From contig JAADVB010000045.1 of the NCBI GenBank assembly GCA_023334545.1, positions 1-64,000 on the forward strand: a stretch of 64,000 bases of DNA. Reading direction: 5' to 3'. The notes under the pieces are model-generated. The model was not told where the DNA came from. It saw only the letters and a program-made list of their open reading frames with translations, and did no database searches. Made by a program: the position numbers and the translations under genes. Origin of the DNA: Salisapilia sapeloensis (taxonomy: Eukaryota; Oomycota; Peronosporomycetes; Peronosporales; Salisapiliaceae). Position 1 is the first letter of the stretch. Every line of letters starts with the position of its first letter. Positions 20,656 to 32,334 of the stretch are shown piece after piece.

Positions 20656-23338
20656 CTACACGTTTGGAAAATGATCGGAATAGGAAGCAATGAGTACATC
20701 ATGCGACTTGGAGGACAGTAGACTTGAGAAAATGTCATCTTGCAGAATACGCTTAAGACTCGGTCTCTCCATCGGATCGAAAGACAGCATCTGGAGCAAT
20801 AGGTCCTTGGCTCCTGGAAGTTGTCTCATGCGCGCTCGACAGCGTTGGAGAAGCGGATGACGGCCTGACGCGAGACTGAACTGCTTCCTGTCCATGTCAT
20901 ATTGACGTTGGACGCGGCTGGACCGATGGCCTGACGGTGGACACAGATGTCGTTGTAACAAATCGTACACGTCTGGCACTTGTCCAGCATTCGTATCTGG
21001 TAGACCTAGGAGTACAAGGAACCGATAGAGCGTATGATACAACAAGTCATCCGCATCATCTTCTGCTACACTCTTAATGACAGTAAAAGTCGACGTCTGT
21101 AAATCCTACAACATCCATTAGTACTATTCCATCGACTACGAATATAGATACCTACCGTCCATAGCTTCCGTAAGTCTTTCAACAGTGCCGACGGACACTT
21201 GACTTGACTCAAGATCTCTTCATAAGGAGAACTGCCGGTAAGTAAATGGAAGAAACATAGACCAAGCGAGAATGTATCGGAAGCAAACGACTGGATCGCA
21301 CAATCTCCTTCGAAGAGGTACTCGATCGGCGTATTCTCCAACGTCGTGAATTGATCCATCGTCACTCGTTTTCCAAGTGTCTCGGCATTCGATTCTGCTG
21401 TACCATAATCTGCAATCTTGACCCAATATGCATACTTGGATGGTAGTGTCAATACGTAGCGAGTATCCCCAAGATCATACGCAATATCCACTTGATCTTT
21501 CGTACATGTAAATCCACTTCGGTCAATATCTTTTAAAAAGAAATTCAAGAGCTACAAACACATCAGTTTCGAGATCGACAAGTAGCTAGGTGAAAAGACG
21601 TACTTTGACGTCACAATGGCGAAGACCAAAGTGTTCTCGAGCACAGTAGAGTCCAAAGACCATTTGGAAGAAGAATGGGACGACAGCATCGGAGACTGGT
21701 AGCACTTGCTCTGGCTGGAGACTAATAAAGTCTTCCATGTCGCCACCATCACAAAACTCCATGTGAATGTACTGATACAACTTGTCCATGTCACTCCCGA
21801 CAGGTCGAAAGTGGACGCTACTGTGCTTGCGTTGAGGAAGTAGCTCCACTGGCTTGCGATCTGTTGGACTACCCCAAGACTCGGCATCTGGACGTCCAGC
21901 AGACACAAAGACATCGTAGATGTGGACAAAGTTTGGACAAAAGCCACTGCTCACAAGCTCCGACAGCAACACCGAGTGCGCTACTTCTTGTCGAATCACG
22001 CGCTACAACAGATACATTAAGCGAAGAGACGAATACATGTATAAATACCAAGTACCTCGTTGCCAGTGCCTTCAATGGCGTGAATGTCCATGAGACTAAC
22101 TGCATCCACATGATCATTCGCACTCGAGTACACTTTGAAGATCTGCTTATAAGCGCCATCGGAGAGGTAATTACCACGTGGGTATCGGTCACATACTTCC
22201 TCAATATCCACATGATTCTCTCGTCTACATCAAACTTAGATACATGCACTTCTCTTATACATACATAAACGTACGTCTGATAGTCTGCTACAGCCCACGC
22301 CTGCGCTCTAATCAACCAAAGCATGAGTATCAATAGGTAGAGGAAGAAGTAGTTGACGTACGGTAGAGATAGCTTCCGCCATCGCTTGCTCACGTCTCGG
22401 ACACACGTGAGCAACTGCTGGAGACCGACGTATCCAGAGGAGAAGACGAGCGAGATTGCTTCATCTGATATGTTGTCTTGGTTCGTGGTATCCCATAGCT
22501 GACGACTGATGCTCTGTCGACGCACAACGTCGCTTGTCCAGTTCAATTCATCGTCCTTGATCGTAGCCCCCGTCGTCTGTGCAAGGGAAGGAGACAGCGT
22601 TAGACGCGAAAGGCGATCCATTCGAGAGAGTCGTCGAGCTCTCGTCTTATCTTTACGTCGAGATGGTTTCGCGAGCACTTCTTCCATCGCGTCTGCCACT
22701 TGTGCATGGCTCTTGGACGACAAGAGTCGATGGTGTTCTGACTGGGATACAAACTCTAGTTTTTCATGATCTAATCGTGCTAATTGATCCTTTATCTTCT
22801 CGATTTCGCTCTGCTGAGAGGAAGAGATCGTGTCTTCCGACAGAGGTTGAGAGATCGAATTTGTTCCGCCGGAAGCCTTGGATAATAGAGTACGCAGATG
22901 ACTACATCGATTCAAAGTCGTGCAATAGACTGATGTACCGAATATGAACTTCCAGTCGAATCCGAGACGTTGCATCCATCGACCAAATTGGTCCGTGTCG
23001 ATATTCGAGCTCGATGGAGCTTGCACGACGCTGCCATGGCTATCTCCAAAGCGTTCCAACGCTGTCGTTTGGACAGAATAATTCAACTGACTTGCCAAGT
23101 AAGCTGTAAAATTTGCTGGAGCTGATTCGATCTCTGCATCTAGATCAGGGCTCCAGTCATCCGATTCTCGATCGGTATGCACGGAATGGAGCTGCTGTAG
23201 CTTGCGTGCTGCTTTACGAGGCGCAACTTTTACACGTCTAGATGGCCGTCTCTTCACAGTTGCTTTCACAGGAGACTTTATGTCGTCATCCGATGACAGT
23301 GGTGAACGGCAAACGCTCCGCTTCGATCGAGATGCCAT
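20656..23338 (-). CDS. F-box-like protein with atypical (WNK-like lysine placement) kinase domain
   Basis: Six exons, about 810 aa. Approximate exons: 22362-23338, 22278-22310 (short), 22056-22237, 21604-22002, 21156-21551 and 20656-21105. The N-terminal 300 residues are basic and Ser-rich. ISDEAISLVFSSGYVGLQQLLTCVRDVSKRW (split: ISDEAISLVFSS, then LLTCVRDVSKRWRKLS) looks like an F-box. The kinase domain follows: a Gly-loop region YLSDGAYKQIFKVYSS, then DAVSLMDI where VAIK is expected, YIHMEFCDGGDMEDFI as hinge, HCDVKLLN for HRDxxxxN, and ADYGTAES for DFG. The catalytic Asp, Asn and metal Asp are kept. The Lys of VAIK is missing, but a Lys sits in GAYK, the position WNK kinases use. Substrates are unknown. 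Confidence 0.75.
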
Positions 23339-23548
23339 GCTCCGAAGCGTTTTTGAATTATGGCGGGAGGCGTGTCAATACATTCTAGCCAATCGTTTGG
23401 AAGTATTTATAAATTTCAACCAATCAAAGTACGACTTTGGCTAGTAGAAATGAAGGGGAGAACTAGCTGATGATGACGGTTTCTCTACTGCCAAGGAACG
23501 CGACTAGTGTCCAGTAGTTGGCAGATATAGTTTTCATAGACGAAAGGA

Positions 23549-26026
23549 ATGAAAAGCCTTCTTTACTTTTTCGTTGCCGCTGCTATCGTGGATGGTGCAA
23601 AGGCACAAGCTCTCGAGTGCGGTCAGACAGTGGAAAGTCAAGTGACAATTGACCGATGGGAGCAGCAGAGCGCACTTACGTTGTCCAGAGACTGTATTTT
23701 ACATTGCAACTCTCACAATCGAATAGTTGACTCATGGAATTTGCTAGCTCATACGGCAGCCGTGTTTCAAGATTCCATCTACCTTGTTGGTGGAGTCTCT
23801 TCCCCATACTATACCAAACGACTAGAATACACGAATACCAGGTCCGATGTTGTATCTTCCAAAGACGGAGTGGACTGGGTCGAAGTTCTGGAGGAGGCCC
23901 CATTTCGAAGGCGATATGGTCACTCGCTCACAACCTTGAAAGATACCAGCGATGGCGAGGAGCGCCTCGTTCTTGCTGGAGGCTTCAGCCCTCTTCCTGC
24001 ATCAGACATTTGGACCACAGTAGATGGAGGTACATTCGTCTTCGTGTACTACAATATTAAAGTGTAACGAAAGAAACAGAGAATTGGGTGGAAAGTAGTG
24101 CGAATGTGCCGTGGACTGGCCGAGGTTACCACTGTGCTGTAGTCTTTGACGAAAAATATTGGATCCTTGGCGGAAGCCCATTCAACAATGAAGTATGGTC
24201 CACTTCTTCAATCATGCAAGGTTACCTTCTCAACTTGTCTATTATTGATGACAGCTATTGATACAGCCTAGGTGACTGGAAACGACATGATGACGCAAAG
24301 TGGAGTCCTCGTGCTGCTCATGGATGTGCCGCCCATAAAGTCATGATGAACTCGACTCTCGGAGATACATCCTTGACCGAATTTCTATATGTGACTGGCG
24401 GCTGGGACGGCACTTCTCTCCAAGACGTCTGGCGAATGGACAAAGCCGGAGAGTGGCAACGCATCGTTGAAGCTGCACCATGGAGCAAACGAGCGTGGCA
24501 CTCTTTAGTCTCATTCGACTCTCGCACCATGGCGGATGTACAGTATGGACCTCGTCTCTGGCTCATTGGTGGCGGTATCGTTGGCAATGGCATTGACCTC
24601 ATGCAGTCCTATTCCGACGCATGGTTTACATGGGATGGCATTCACTGGGAGAGCGCGACATCCGATGCATCCGGCGTGTCCACTGCAGAGTGGAGTATGG
24701 TCAGCGTGAATACGGAAGAAGTATGTGTAGGCAAGTGGGGTCACGCGGTGGTGTCATTCCATCAGCGAGTGCCCATTGCCTTCTATTGTGATGATTCATG
24801 CTCGAACGAAGAGAATACAGTTGGACTCGGTGGTCAACTTATTCCTGTGTGTGATCCGAAGAATTCGCTACCACAAGATCCGATGCTTCAAACGATTATC
24901 AAGGACAATAGTATCCGAACGGTGACACTCTACCCAGACGGATGTGGCCTTTGCTCCGGACCACGATACTACAATACAACGTACATCCCATCACTCTTTC
25001 TCATCGCTGGGAATGCTGGGGCACAAAAAGTGAACGATGTATTTGCAAATGCTGCTGGGAGTATACATTTCCGATTCTATAGTCGCTCGTACGACGGTTA
25101 CTTACGTCGATCTAGTGTTGTGCGAGAAGAATGGAGCGATTTGTGGTAATCAAGGCGTATGTACCCTTGGAGGGACATGCCTATGCAATACAGGAAAGAC
25201 TGGTCCATACTGCGAAGACGAGGCGGATTTCGTCATCGTGAACACGAGTATGTAATCTCCTTGTCCTTCGCACGGTATCTCATGTTGACGATTGTGTCCT
25301 ACAGCTAGCTGTTTTCCGGACTATGCAACCGTATATGATACATACGGCCAGGCGCTAAAGATTGGCGATGTGAAAGTTGGCGATAAGATCTTGGGAGTAA
25401 ATAAGCTTGGTGCGATCGTTCCGACGACCGTATACTATTTGCCCCATGAAGATCAGACGATCCTGCCAAAGCTTGACTACCTACGCATTACCCACATGCG
25501 TTTCGATAGTACAAAGGTATATTATTGACTCTCTACACTCTATCCACGGTCGGCACTGACACTTCGTGTGCACGTATAGCAAGAAATACTGGACATAACG
25601 CCGGAGCACTTAGTATACGTTGTGCAAGATGTCTCATTGAAGACAGTCGGTGCATTCACCCAAAAAGCAGCACGGGAGATCCATCCCGGCGATCTTTTGC
25701 TTGTCACATCCACAACGTCAAGCAGTATGCGACTTTCGCCGTCGCAAGTGCTTTCAATAGACAACGTCCGCCTCTCGAAGACGAAACCGACGACAGTGTA
25801 CACGACAACGGGCACGATGCTCGTCGAAAGCGTCTTGTGTAGTAACTTTGGCGACTTTTACCCAATGATCAACCAGTGGCGCGACGGTGTGCCATTCTAC
25901 TTGTTTGGACTGCACCGATTCACTTATGGTCTCCTACCGTATGGTGTCACAGCACGGATCTACAGTGCGCTTACAAAATCTTTGATACCAATTGTCAGAC
26001 GAATCGGGGAAGTGCTCACGAATTGA
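23549..26026 (+). CDS. Secreted kelch-EGF-Hint (Hedgehog-type autoprocessing) protein
   Basis: About six exons. Signal peptide MKSLLYFFVAAAIVDGAKAQ. Kelch-like beta-propeller repeats follow (SIYLVGGVSS, RLVLAGGFSPLPASDIW, YWILGGSPFNNEVW, LYVTGGWDGTSLQDVW, LWLIGGGIVGN). Then an EGF-like unit CEKNGAICGNQGVCTLGG with CLCNTGKTGPYCED, reached through an intron whose best form runs about 25063-25119. After another intron comes SCFPDYATVYDTYGQ, the CFP start of a Hedgehog Hint domain, with VGDKILGVN, TPEHLVYV (Thr and His of the TxxH motif), IHPGDLLLV and GTMLVESVLCSNF as in the Hog second half. The chain ends 26026. In animals this domain cleaves itself before the Cys and can attach sterol to the released half. 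That this protein does so is inference. Confidence 0.85.
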
Positions 26027-26778
26027 CTTGAAAAGACTATGCTAAGTCGTCTAATTCAGATCATATTGTATGAAATGGCTCCGCCGTTCGTGGCTGGTCG
26101 GTCTTTACTTGAGTCCAGTATGCGTCTGAATCGTTGATTCGCTTCAAGCTGCTTTTCTGGATTTCTATCGCTCGATTTTCTGACTTGTCGCGACGTGCTC
26201 CATTTTTCGATTTATCTCCGATCCGTCACGATGCTTGGCAAGAGAGACCACGCGTCGATGGAAGCCTACTTGACCGAGTTTTACCGTCAAGAATGCCTCC
26301 GATCGCTTTATACGACAAAGACAATTTGCACGGTAGAGAAGCGACGGAAGCACGTAAAAGGTGTCTCGTTCGCCGTAGCACCAGAGATCATCGGCGTGGC
26401 AGACGACTCCGTAGACCGTCGGCCAATTGACGTGTCCCCATTCTCCAAACTCGAAATCTTCGTCTTGCTCTCGGAAAGAAAGTTTCCAGCTGCCCAAGCA
26501 ACGGCATGAGACCAGCATGATCATGACGCGCAAGCGATGAGTCGTATAAGAGCGACACGACAGTATATACGTAACGATTATCAGTCCAGTTAGTGCAGTG
26601 CTAAAAGTACCAATAAATGAGCATGTCCTGAAACGCGTAAACTCCACTCTGGTTCAGTTCTACATTCAGAGTAGATGGATGGACACGTGTGCATCACAAT
26701 GGTATTATGTAGGAAACCGTCGTTGGACTAGTCGACACTTTTCCCCCGCGTTTTCTAGTGGGGGGACGCGACCTCAGT
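26027..26778. other. Spacer with one possible small gene
   Basis: Region between the Hint protein and the LRRC49 homologue. Apart from the candidate at 26231-26509 nothing coding is recognised. The minus-strand frame opposite it is judged a shadow. Confidence 0.4.
26231..26509 (+). CDS. Possible small hypothetical protein
   Basis: ATG-initiated frame of about 92 codons (MLGKRDHASMEAYLTEFYRQ onward, with VEKRRKHVKG and a hydrophobic FSKLEIFVLL near the end), closed by TGA. The N-terminal half looks like an amphipathic basic helix. No family is recognised and no intron is needed. It could be a chance frame; composition is the only support. Confidence 0.3.
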   Translation: MLGKRDHASMEAYLTEFYRQECLRSLYTTKTICTVEKRRKHVKGVSFAVAPEIIGVADDSVDRRPIDVSPFSKLEIFVLLSERKFPAAQATA

Positions 26779-29700
26779 ATGGAACACACGACCCGGCACA
26801 ATGATAGCATTCCTAGTGGAGTTGCATTGGGCCTCTTTAGTAAGATCGCAGCGGCTCGGAAAGAATCGCTCACGTCTATTGTAAGGTTCACGACCAGATC
26901 TTTGTCACCCTGTCCTAATTCCGAGTGCTGTGTACCTTGTAGTCGCATTCAAATGGACCGCCTCGGTGGCATGATCCACAAAGCAATTCCGGAGGAACGC
27001 ATCGCTTTCCAGACATACACGACTCCCATACAGGTTCATAACGTATTTCCTCGGTGTGAAAACGCAAGCTTTCTCATGAGCTTCTTGATGCTAGATCTAT
27101 TTCAGCAGGATAGTGCGCTAAATGGCTCTAAAGCTCCAAAATTGGTAGTCCGGCCAGCATCCCGAGGCTCTCGACGACCGAAGGAGCCATTGAAAGCAGC
27201 AACGAGTCGTTCAAGGCGCGAATCCGAAGAATCGATGCTCCGTCCTAGTGTTGCCCAATTAGCTCGACCTCCTGGCGATTCCATCGATCAGCATCGACAC
27301 AGTCTCATACAGGTACACTTCTACCATGCTACAAGAGTTGCATAGTTATTTATTCCTTCGTTTCTAGTCTTCATCTCGAGGTTTCCACGAAATGCACGCA
27401 ACAGGACATTTTGATAACGGAAATCGTCCCGCAACTGCCGGAGAGGTATAGCTCTCGTGCTAGTCACCGCATCAATTGCAAGCGTTCATTACATTGGATA
27501 TAGATGTTCGGTGCATTGGATCCGCGACAAGTCAGGAATGACTCCCTTATGCCGGATGTGAAAGCTCATACAAGGTATGATGATCCGATTGAATTCATTC
27601 GACTACCACTCCTTACTCTTCTACTTTACCTACAGAAAGCTCGATGGACATTTCACGTCAGCATCTCAACCGATCAGCGTAAGCTGCACCTAGTTGATAG
27701 ATGTGCCATTCCTTACAGACGTTGAATCTGATAGAGTTCATATCGAGCTAGTTTGGATCTTACCAAACCAAGAACCAGCGATGGATCAAGGGTGCACACA
27801 TCAAGACCTATGCATCGTCCTCAAACATCGGATATTCCGACTGCTTCAAATGGATCGCTTCCACTGAAGCCACTAACAAAAGATAGTGAGGTAGGCTTTA
27901 TGTAGTATACAAACGTGTGGAGGAATAGTTACAAGGCTTGTTGATGAACAGATCTTCATTGCTGAAAATCCGGCCTACCCTGGCGTACCGATCCTGTCAA
28001 GAAACTCCAAAGTCTGTCTCTTATGCGTTTGATTGAATGCACCATGTCTAAGTATGCTTTAGTCAAAAGCAGCAAACCCCGAGCGACTCAACTTGGACCG
28101 GCGTAGTCTGGCAACCGTACCTGTCCTTGAAGCTGAAAGTATGCTTCGTCTTCTCAACCTTCAAAACAACGCCATTCGGCGGATTGAAAACCTAAGTGGC
28201 CTTGCAAATTTAATTTTTCTGGACTTGTACAACAACCGCATTGAGGTATCTACTCTTCCTTATACCATAAAGTACTTGTCATGACATGGACTTGAGTAGA
28301 AATTGGAAAACTTACATGCTGTTCCAAATCTTCGAGTACTGATGCTTGGAAGGAATCGGATACGCCAGATTGAAAACCTTGGTGTACTACGAAAGCTAGA
28401 TGTGTTGGATTTGCACAGGTATTTGCATAACTAATCGATATCATGGATGCACATCTAAAGTATACAATAGTAATGAGATCGACGAGATGAAGAACTTGAA
28501 TGATTTAAAAGAACTGCGAGTGCTCAATTTAGGTGGCAATGCAATCTCTGTAGTGGAAAACATTGAGGAGTTGCAACTACTGACAGAACTCAACTTGCGA
28601 CGAAATAAGATCGTTCGTGTGGGAACGATTGGTAACCTCCCATCTCTCCAACGACTCTTTCTATCAAACAACCAGATCGAAAGCATGGATGACATTTACA
28701 ATTTATTCCAGGTACTACCAATTCTATCAACAAGCTTATAAACGTGACTTATATCGCTCTAGGTCTCGACGATCTCAGAGCTGCGGTTAGATTCAAACCG
28801 AGTATGTGAGGTGAGCCCATTGGACTACCGGTCTCGAGTCATCCAAAACTTTCCAGCACTCAAGCACCTGGACCTCAAGTCGCTTAGTGAGGATGATCGA
28901 AAGGCTGCAATGCTCTATATGTCTCAAACAGAGCTCGAGCTGAAAGAGAAGAATGCATGGGAAAACAACCGGCGGACACAAGCGATTGATGCGGTAAAAG
29001 CGACTTGGATGCGACGGCAGAATGTCCAGAGCATTATGAAACCTCCGAGGTACACGACGGAATGGAATACGACGACGCATTGGGGAAGATCAAGTATTTT
29101 ATCGAATGAAGCAAGCGACGAAGACGAAGATGAACCAGAGCCGAGGCTTCGAGAAGACGCCATTGTCCATCGTAACTTAAGTGGATACTCGGAAGTGGAG
29201 GTGCATGGTGATTTGAGAGTACTAGTAATTTACGGTGACGCATTGGAAGCACTGGAGAGTACTAAAGTCCATGCGTCTGTAAATGTGATATCCTTTCGAT
29301 ACGTTCACATTGATAAGATCGCAAGTGCCGCTTCATCTGCCTCTGCATCGAACTTGAGACTTTTTGTCCGGTTGCGAAGGCTCGAATTTGTACACAATGG
29401 ACTGGCAGCGTTTGATCAGCTGCTCTGGCTATCGACTTCCGGGAATCGAGTCGAGGAGGTACTCGATCTACTTGTATCATATGTAGCATTCATTTCTTTA
29501 TCCACGTTCTAGCTCCACATCAAGTCCAATGCGGTCGGATCCAAGATGCTTCTTCGGCATTTCGTTGGCGCTCGACTCGATGTACGTGTTCAGAGGTGTT
29601 GTCTGTCTAGTGCTCTAACTAATGTACACCTAGCATGTGTCTCGATTAAATGGGAAGGAAGTATCGTCAAAGGAGCGGGAAGTTGGAAAGAAGCTCTTTC

Positions 29701-30089
29701 CAAAGAGTTCTCGTCCGAAGACGTTTGGCATCGCCTTGGAGCAACAGTCAAAAGTGAGAGAACGCGTGGGTTCCGGTAAGTGTGGGCCGAAGAAACCACC
29801 GGCATCGGCATCTACATCGAGTATGGCTGAAGAAATCGTCACAATAGCAGTGGACCGAGAGAAGAAGTCGAAGGTTTGCTACGCTCTATCGATTACTAAT
29901 TCTGGTGTCTAAGCACGTATATTGCAGGTGCTCGATCGTTCCTGGTCTGCACTTCTCACCTCTGTCGTCCGAGTAGGTTACTTCCGTGGGACCTATAAAT
30001 TATATACTGATCGAAAAGAAATGTAGGAAACGCTGCGAGATATGGAGCAACGGGATACGTGCGAAGCTGGCTGCCTAGCAGGCCTGTAA
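26779..30089 (+). CDS. LRRC49/TPGS4-like leucine-rich repeat protein (tubulin polyglutamylase complex)
   Basis: Multi-exon gene. The 5' end (ATG at 26779) and the first exons up to about 28080 are provisional. The centre is secure: LRR units RLLNLQNNAIRRIENLSG, LIFLDLYNNRIE, LRVLMLGRNRIRQIENLG, LRVLNLGGNAISVVENIEE, LTELNLRRNKIVRVGTIGN and LQRLFLSNNQIESMDDI. They follow human LRRC49 repeat for repeat. The similarity continues downstream: a HGDLRVLVIYGDALEAL segment, LRRLEFVHNGLAAFDQL, and SRLNGKEVSSKEREVGKKLF, matching the human INGTEVT region. LRRC49 is a subunit of the TTLL1 tubulin polyglutamylase complex acting on axonemal and other microtubules. It fits flagellated zoospores. The gene ends 25 bp from a convergent small gene. 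Confidence 0.82.
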
Positions 30090-30114
30090 TGCTTCTATTT
30101 TGTCAAATAAAAGT

Positions 30115-30407
30115 CTATTCTGTCTCCATCTCCTCTCCTCGCTCACTCTCTTTCTTCTTCTCCTTCTCTCGCTGATTTCGCTGGATACGACGCAAGACTT
30201 TATTCGGCACCTTTTTCTCCGTACTGTTCTTACTGCTCTTGGCTTTCTTATCCTGCCTACGCTTCAGCTTCTCCCGTCGCTCCTTTTCCTTTGACAGCTA
30301 CAATTAAAGTCTTCGTAAGTAAGATATACATATACATATATTAAAAGTAGTCGTACGTCCAACTCATGCTGTGCCTTAGCCCTCGATTTACTGTTCTTCT
30401 TGGACAT
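30115..30407 (-). CDS. Tiny highly basic protein
   Basis: Two exons (30357-30407 and 30115-30297) separated by a 59-nt intron with donor GTACGA and acceptor TAG. The product is 77 aa: MSKKNSKSRAKAQHELD, then SKEKERREKLKRRQDKK and VLRRIQRNQREKEKKKESE. It is almost entirely Lys, Arg, Glu and Ser, like small nucleolar or ribosome-biogenesis factors, but no family is recognised. The in-frame junction and clean start and stop support it as a gene. The stop lies 25 bp from the LRRC49 stop. Confidence 0.55.
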
Positions 30408-30539
30408 GCTGCTGCTCCAAATGGCCGTTCACCACTCGTTGTCAACTTTCGTTGTCTAACGTATACAAAGATCAAGTCATTTAAGCTGATTTGTAAATCG
30501 CATCATCGAAGCTATCGAACGCATCCAATTCGCACCAGT

Positions 30540-31837
30540 ATGAGCGGCAGGCAGCTTCAGACGATGGATAGCAATGCTTCCCTCGTCGAAATACAACAAA
30601 TCGGAGACCAGTATACGGTGAAGAGAAATCAGTCCAAGTATGACTTTGTCAAAGTGCGTGTATGGGTCGGTGACCACTTCTACGTCCTTTCACGCTACCT
30701 CGTGTGCCGAGCGCTAGTGAGCACCAAGGTCCATTAGCTCTTTATATCTTGATACACAGCAGACTAAAGCTAGTGGATGCCTCAGATTAACTCGAAGGAT
30801 GCAGTCCAGATCTCACTAGATCTTAAACGCGTACAATCGACTGTAGATAGATCCTAAACAATTTCATTGAATAATCCGCTTGTGTAGACACTAGTAGACC
30901 TCGGTCTCACAGATATCGTCCAGGAGCAGTTCGAAGACTTTTTGTACAAGACGATGCTTGTCTTTGGCTATGGAGATGCCCACATCTCTCGATATCGGAT
31001 GATGTCGAGGTATTCTAGCTCCAATTATACGAATTATTCTTCATACTCATCTACTTTATAGCTTCCATCGTAACCGAACGCCTTTGCTCATCATCTTAGC
31101 TGGTACTGGTTGCATCGGAAAATCGACACTAGCCACCAAAGTAAGCCATTTACCCCGCATAATAGAAACAGAGCTAAATAGACGGGTAATAGCTAGCAGA
31201 TCGATTGAATCTCTCTAGTGTCCTCCAGACGGATGTGATTTTCGAACTCATGTGCAAGTTCTCAGGGTACGACACTAGGCAGCAATCCTAGCCACAAAAC
31301 TTATGCATGTATAGGAGGGAAGAGACTTCATACGCTACATTTTCATCTTCCTCTACGAACGACCTCATTGACCAATACACATCCGACTGTGCCCTCGTGC
31401 GTCAAGGAGTGAACTCAGACATTGACAAGTGTCTTAAAGAAGGCAAGTCACTCATTGTCGAAGGTCTACACATTGACCCTCGGTTGTACCAGAAGGAAGT
31501 CGCAGTGGAAGTGGACTCTTCCGAAGATAATAACAAGAGTGGCGGTAGCGATTTCTCCGGAATCGTCGTTCCTTTCTTGCTCGTGCTGGATGAAAAAGAT
31601 CATCTAGACTTTATGAAGGTATCGCCAGACCCAAGGTATCAAGCAGCTGAGACTGCCGTCGGACTAGAGACGCTGCAGGATTTGCAGAAATACCTTTTGA
31701 AACACAAGGAAGAGAAGGGCATGCTACCGTTTGCTGAGATCCCGATCAACATACACTCGTTCAATGAAACGCTCGACCATCTTCATGATATCGTGCTCAA
31801 ACGCATTGAAGATGTGTACCAGGCACTCCCGAAATAA
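30540..31837 (+). CDS. P-loop kinase, 2-phosphoglycerate-kinase/LPA1-like
   Basis: Multi-exon gene with short introns. The ATG at 30540 starts MSGRQLQTMDSNASLVEIQQ. An N-terminal module (FVKVRVWVGDHFYVLSRYLV, then LKRVQSTLVDLGL) resembles the ATP-cone-like region of plant LPA1 proteins. The kinase part has the Walker A LAGTGCIGKSTLATKLADRL and continues LNLSSVLQTDVIFELMC, SDCALVRQGVNSDI and GKSLIVEGLHIDPRLYQ. All of these match the plant P-loop proteins LPA1 and archaeal 2-phosphoglycerate kinase. The archaeal enzyme makes 2,3-bisphosphoglycerate; some plant members are linked to phytate content. The substrate here is unproven. Confidence 0.78.
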
Positions 31838-32334
31838 ATACAGCTTTGAATTCTTCTTGCTTTGCCTAGTCGAGGTGCTTGTCAAAGGCAATAGGTATAA
31901 CGCGGAAACTTGGAAAAATGACCCGTTAGCATTAGAGGAAGATGGCAGGTAGCTCTGCGTCGAACGCATAATGGCAAGTACAAACTACATGTCAATATAG
32001 AGTTAGGCAGAGACGCTTAAAAGGTTCCTTGATATCGACATGACCTCTTTATAGTAAAAGTTACTCCTTTCATAGTCAAGATACAGACAATGACTCCAAT
32101 TATAAACACAAATATTCCCTTCAATACTACTAATCGCTAGTACTTGAGTACTTGATAGATAGCTTGGCGTGAAAGAGTTTCTAGTATATGAGCTGTAGCA
32201 ATGACCTTGCTCTGGCATATCAGGTAACTGCACCGCTCTTTTCCAAGTCAATTTGTATTTTTCTGGTAATCGCACCTATAAAGTATCCGGTGAAATTACA
32301 CGAAAACAACGAATAGTGGACACAAGTCACAGCG
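31838..32334. other. Spacer with a possible WD-repeat remnant on the minus strand
   Basis: About 497 bp. A minus-strand frame (32003-32275) preceded by an acceptor-like TATAG contains VLAISSIEGNICVYNWS, reminiscent of a WD40 repeat blade. No start exon or further repeats were found, so a gene is not claimed. The plus-strand promoter of the next gene must also lie here. Confidence 0.35.

Noticed and set aside
21869-22361. C-terminal extension of the first kinase-gene exon as an uninterrupted frame
   Set aside because: It reads through introns. Splicing at GTACG donors restores a kinase domain, whereas the extension has no domain.
26165-26647. 160-codon minus-strand frame
   Set aside because: It lies opposite a more protein-like plus frame, is rich in Cys/Arg/Tyr and has no domain.
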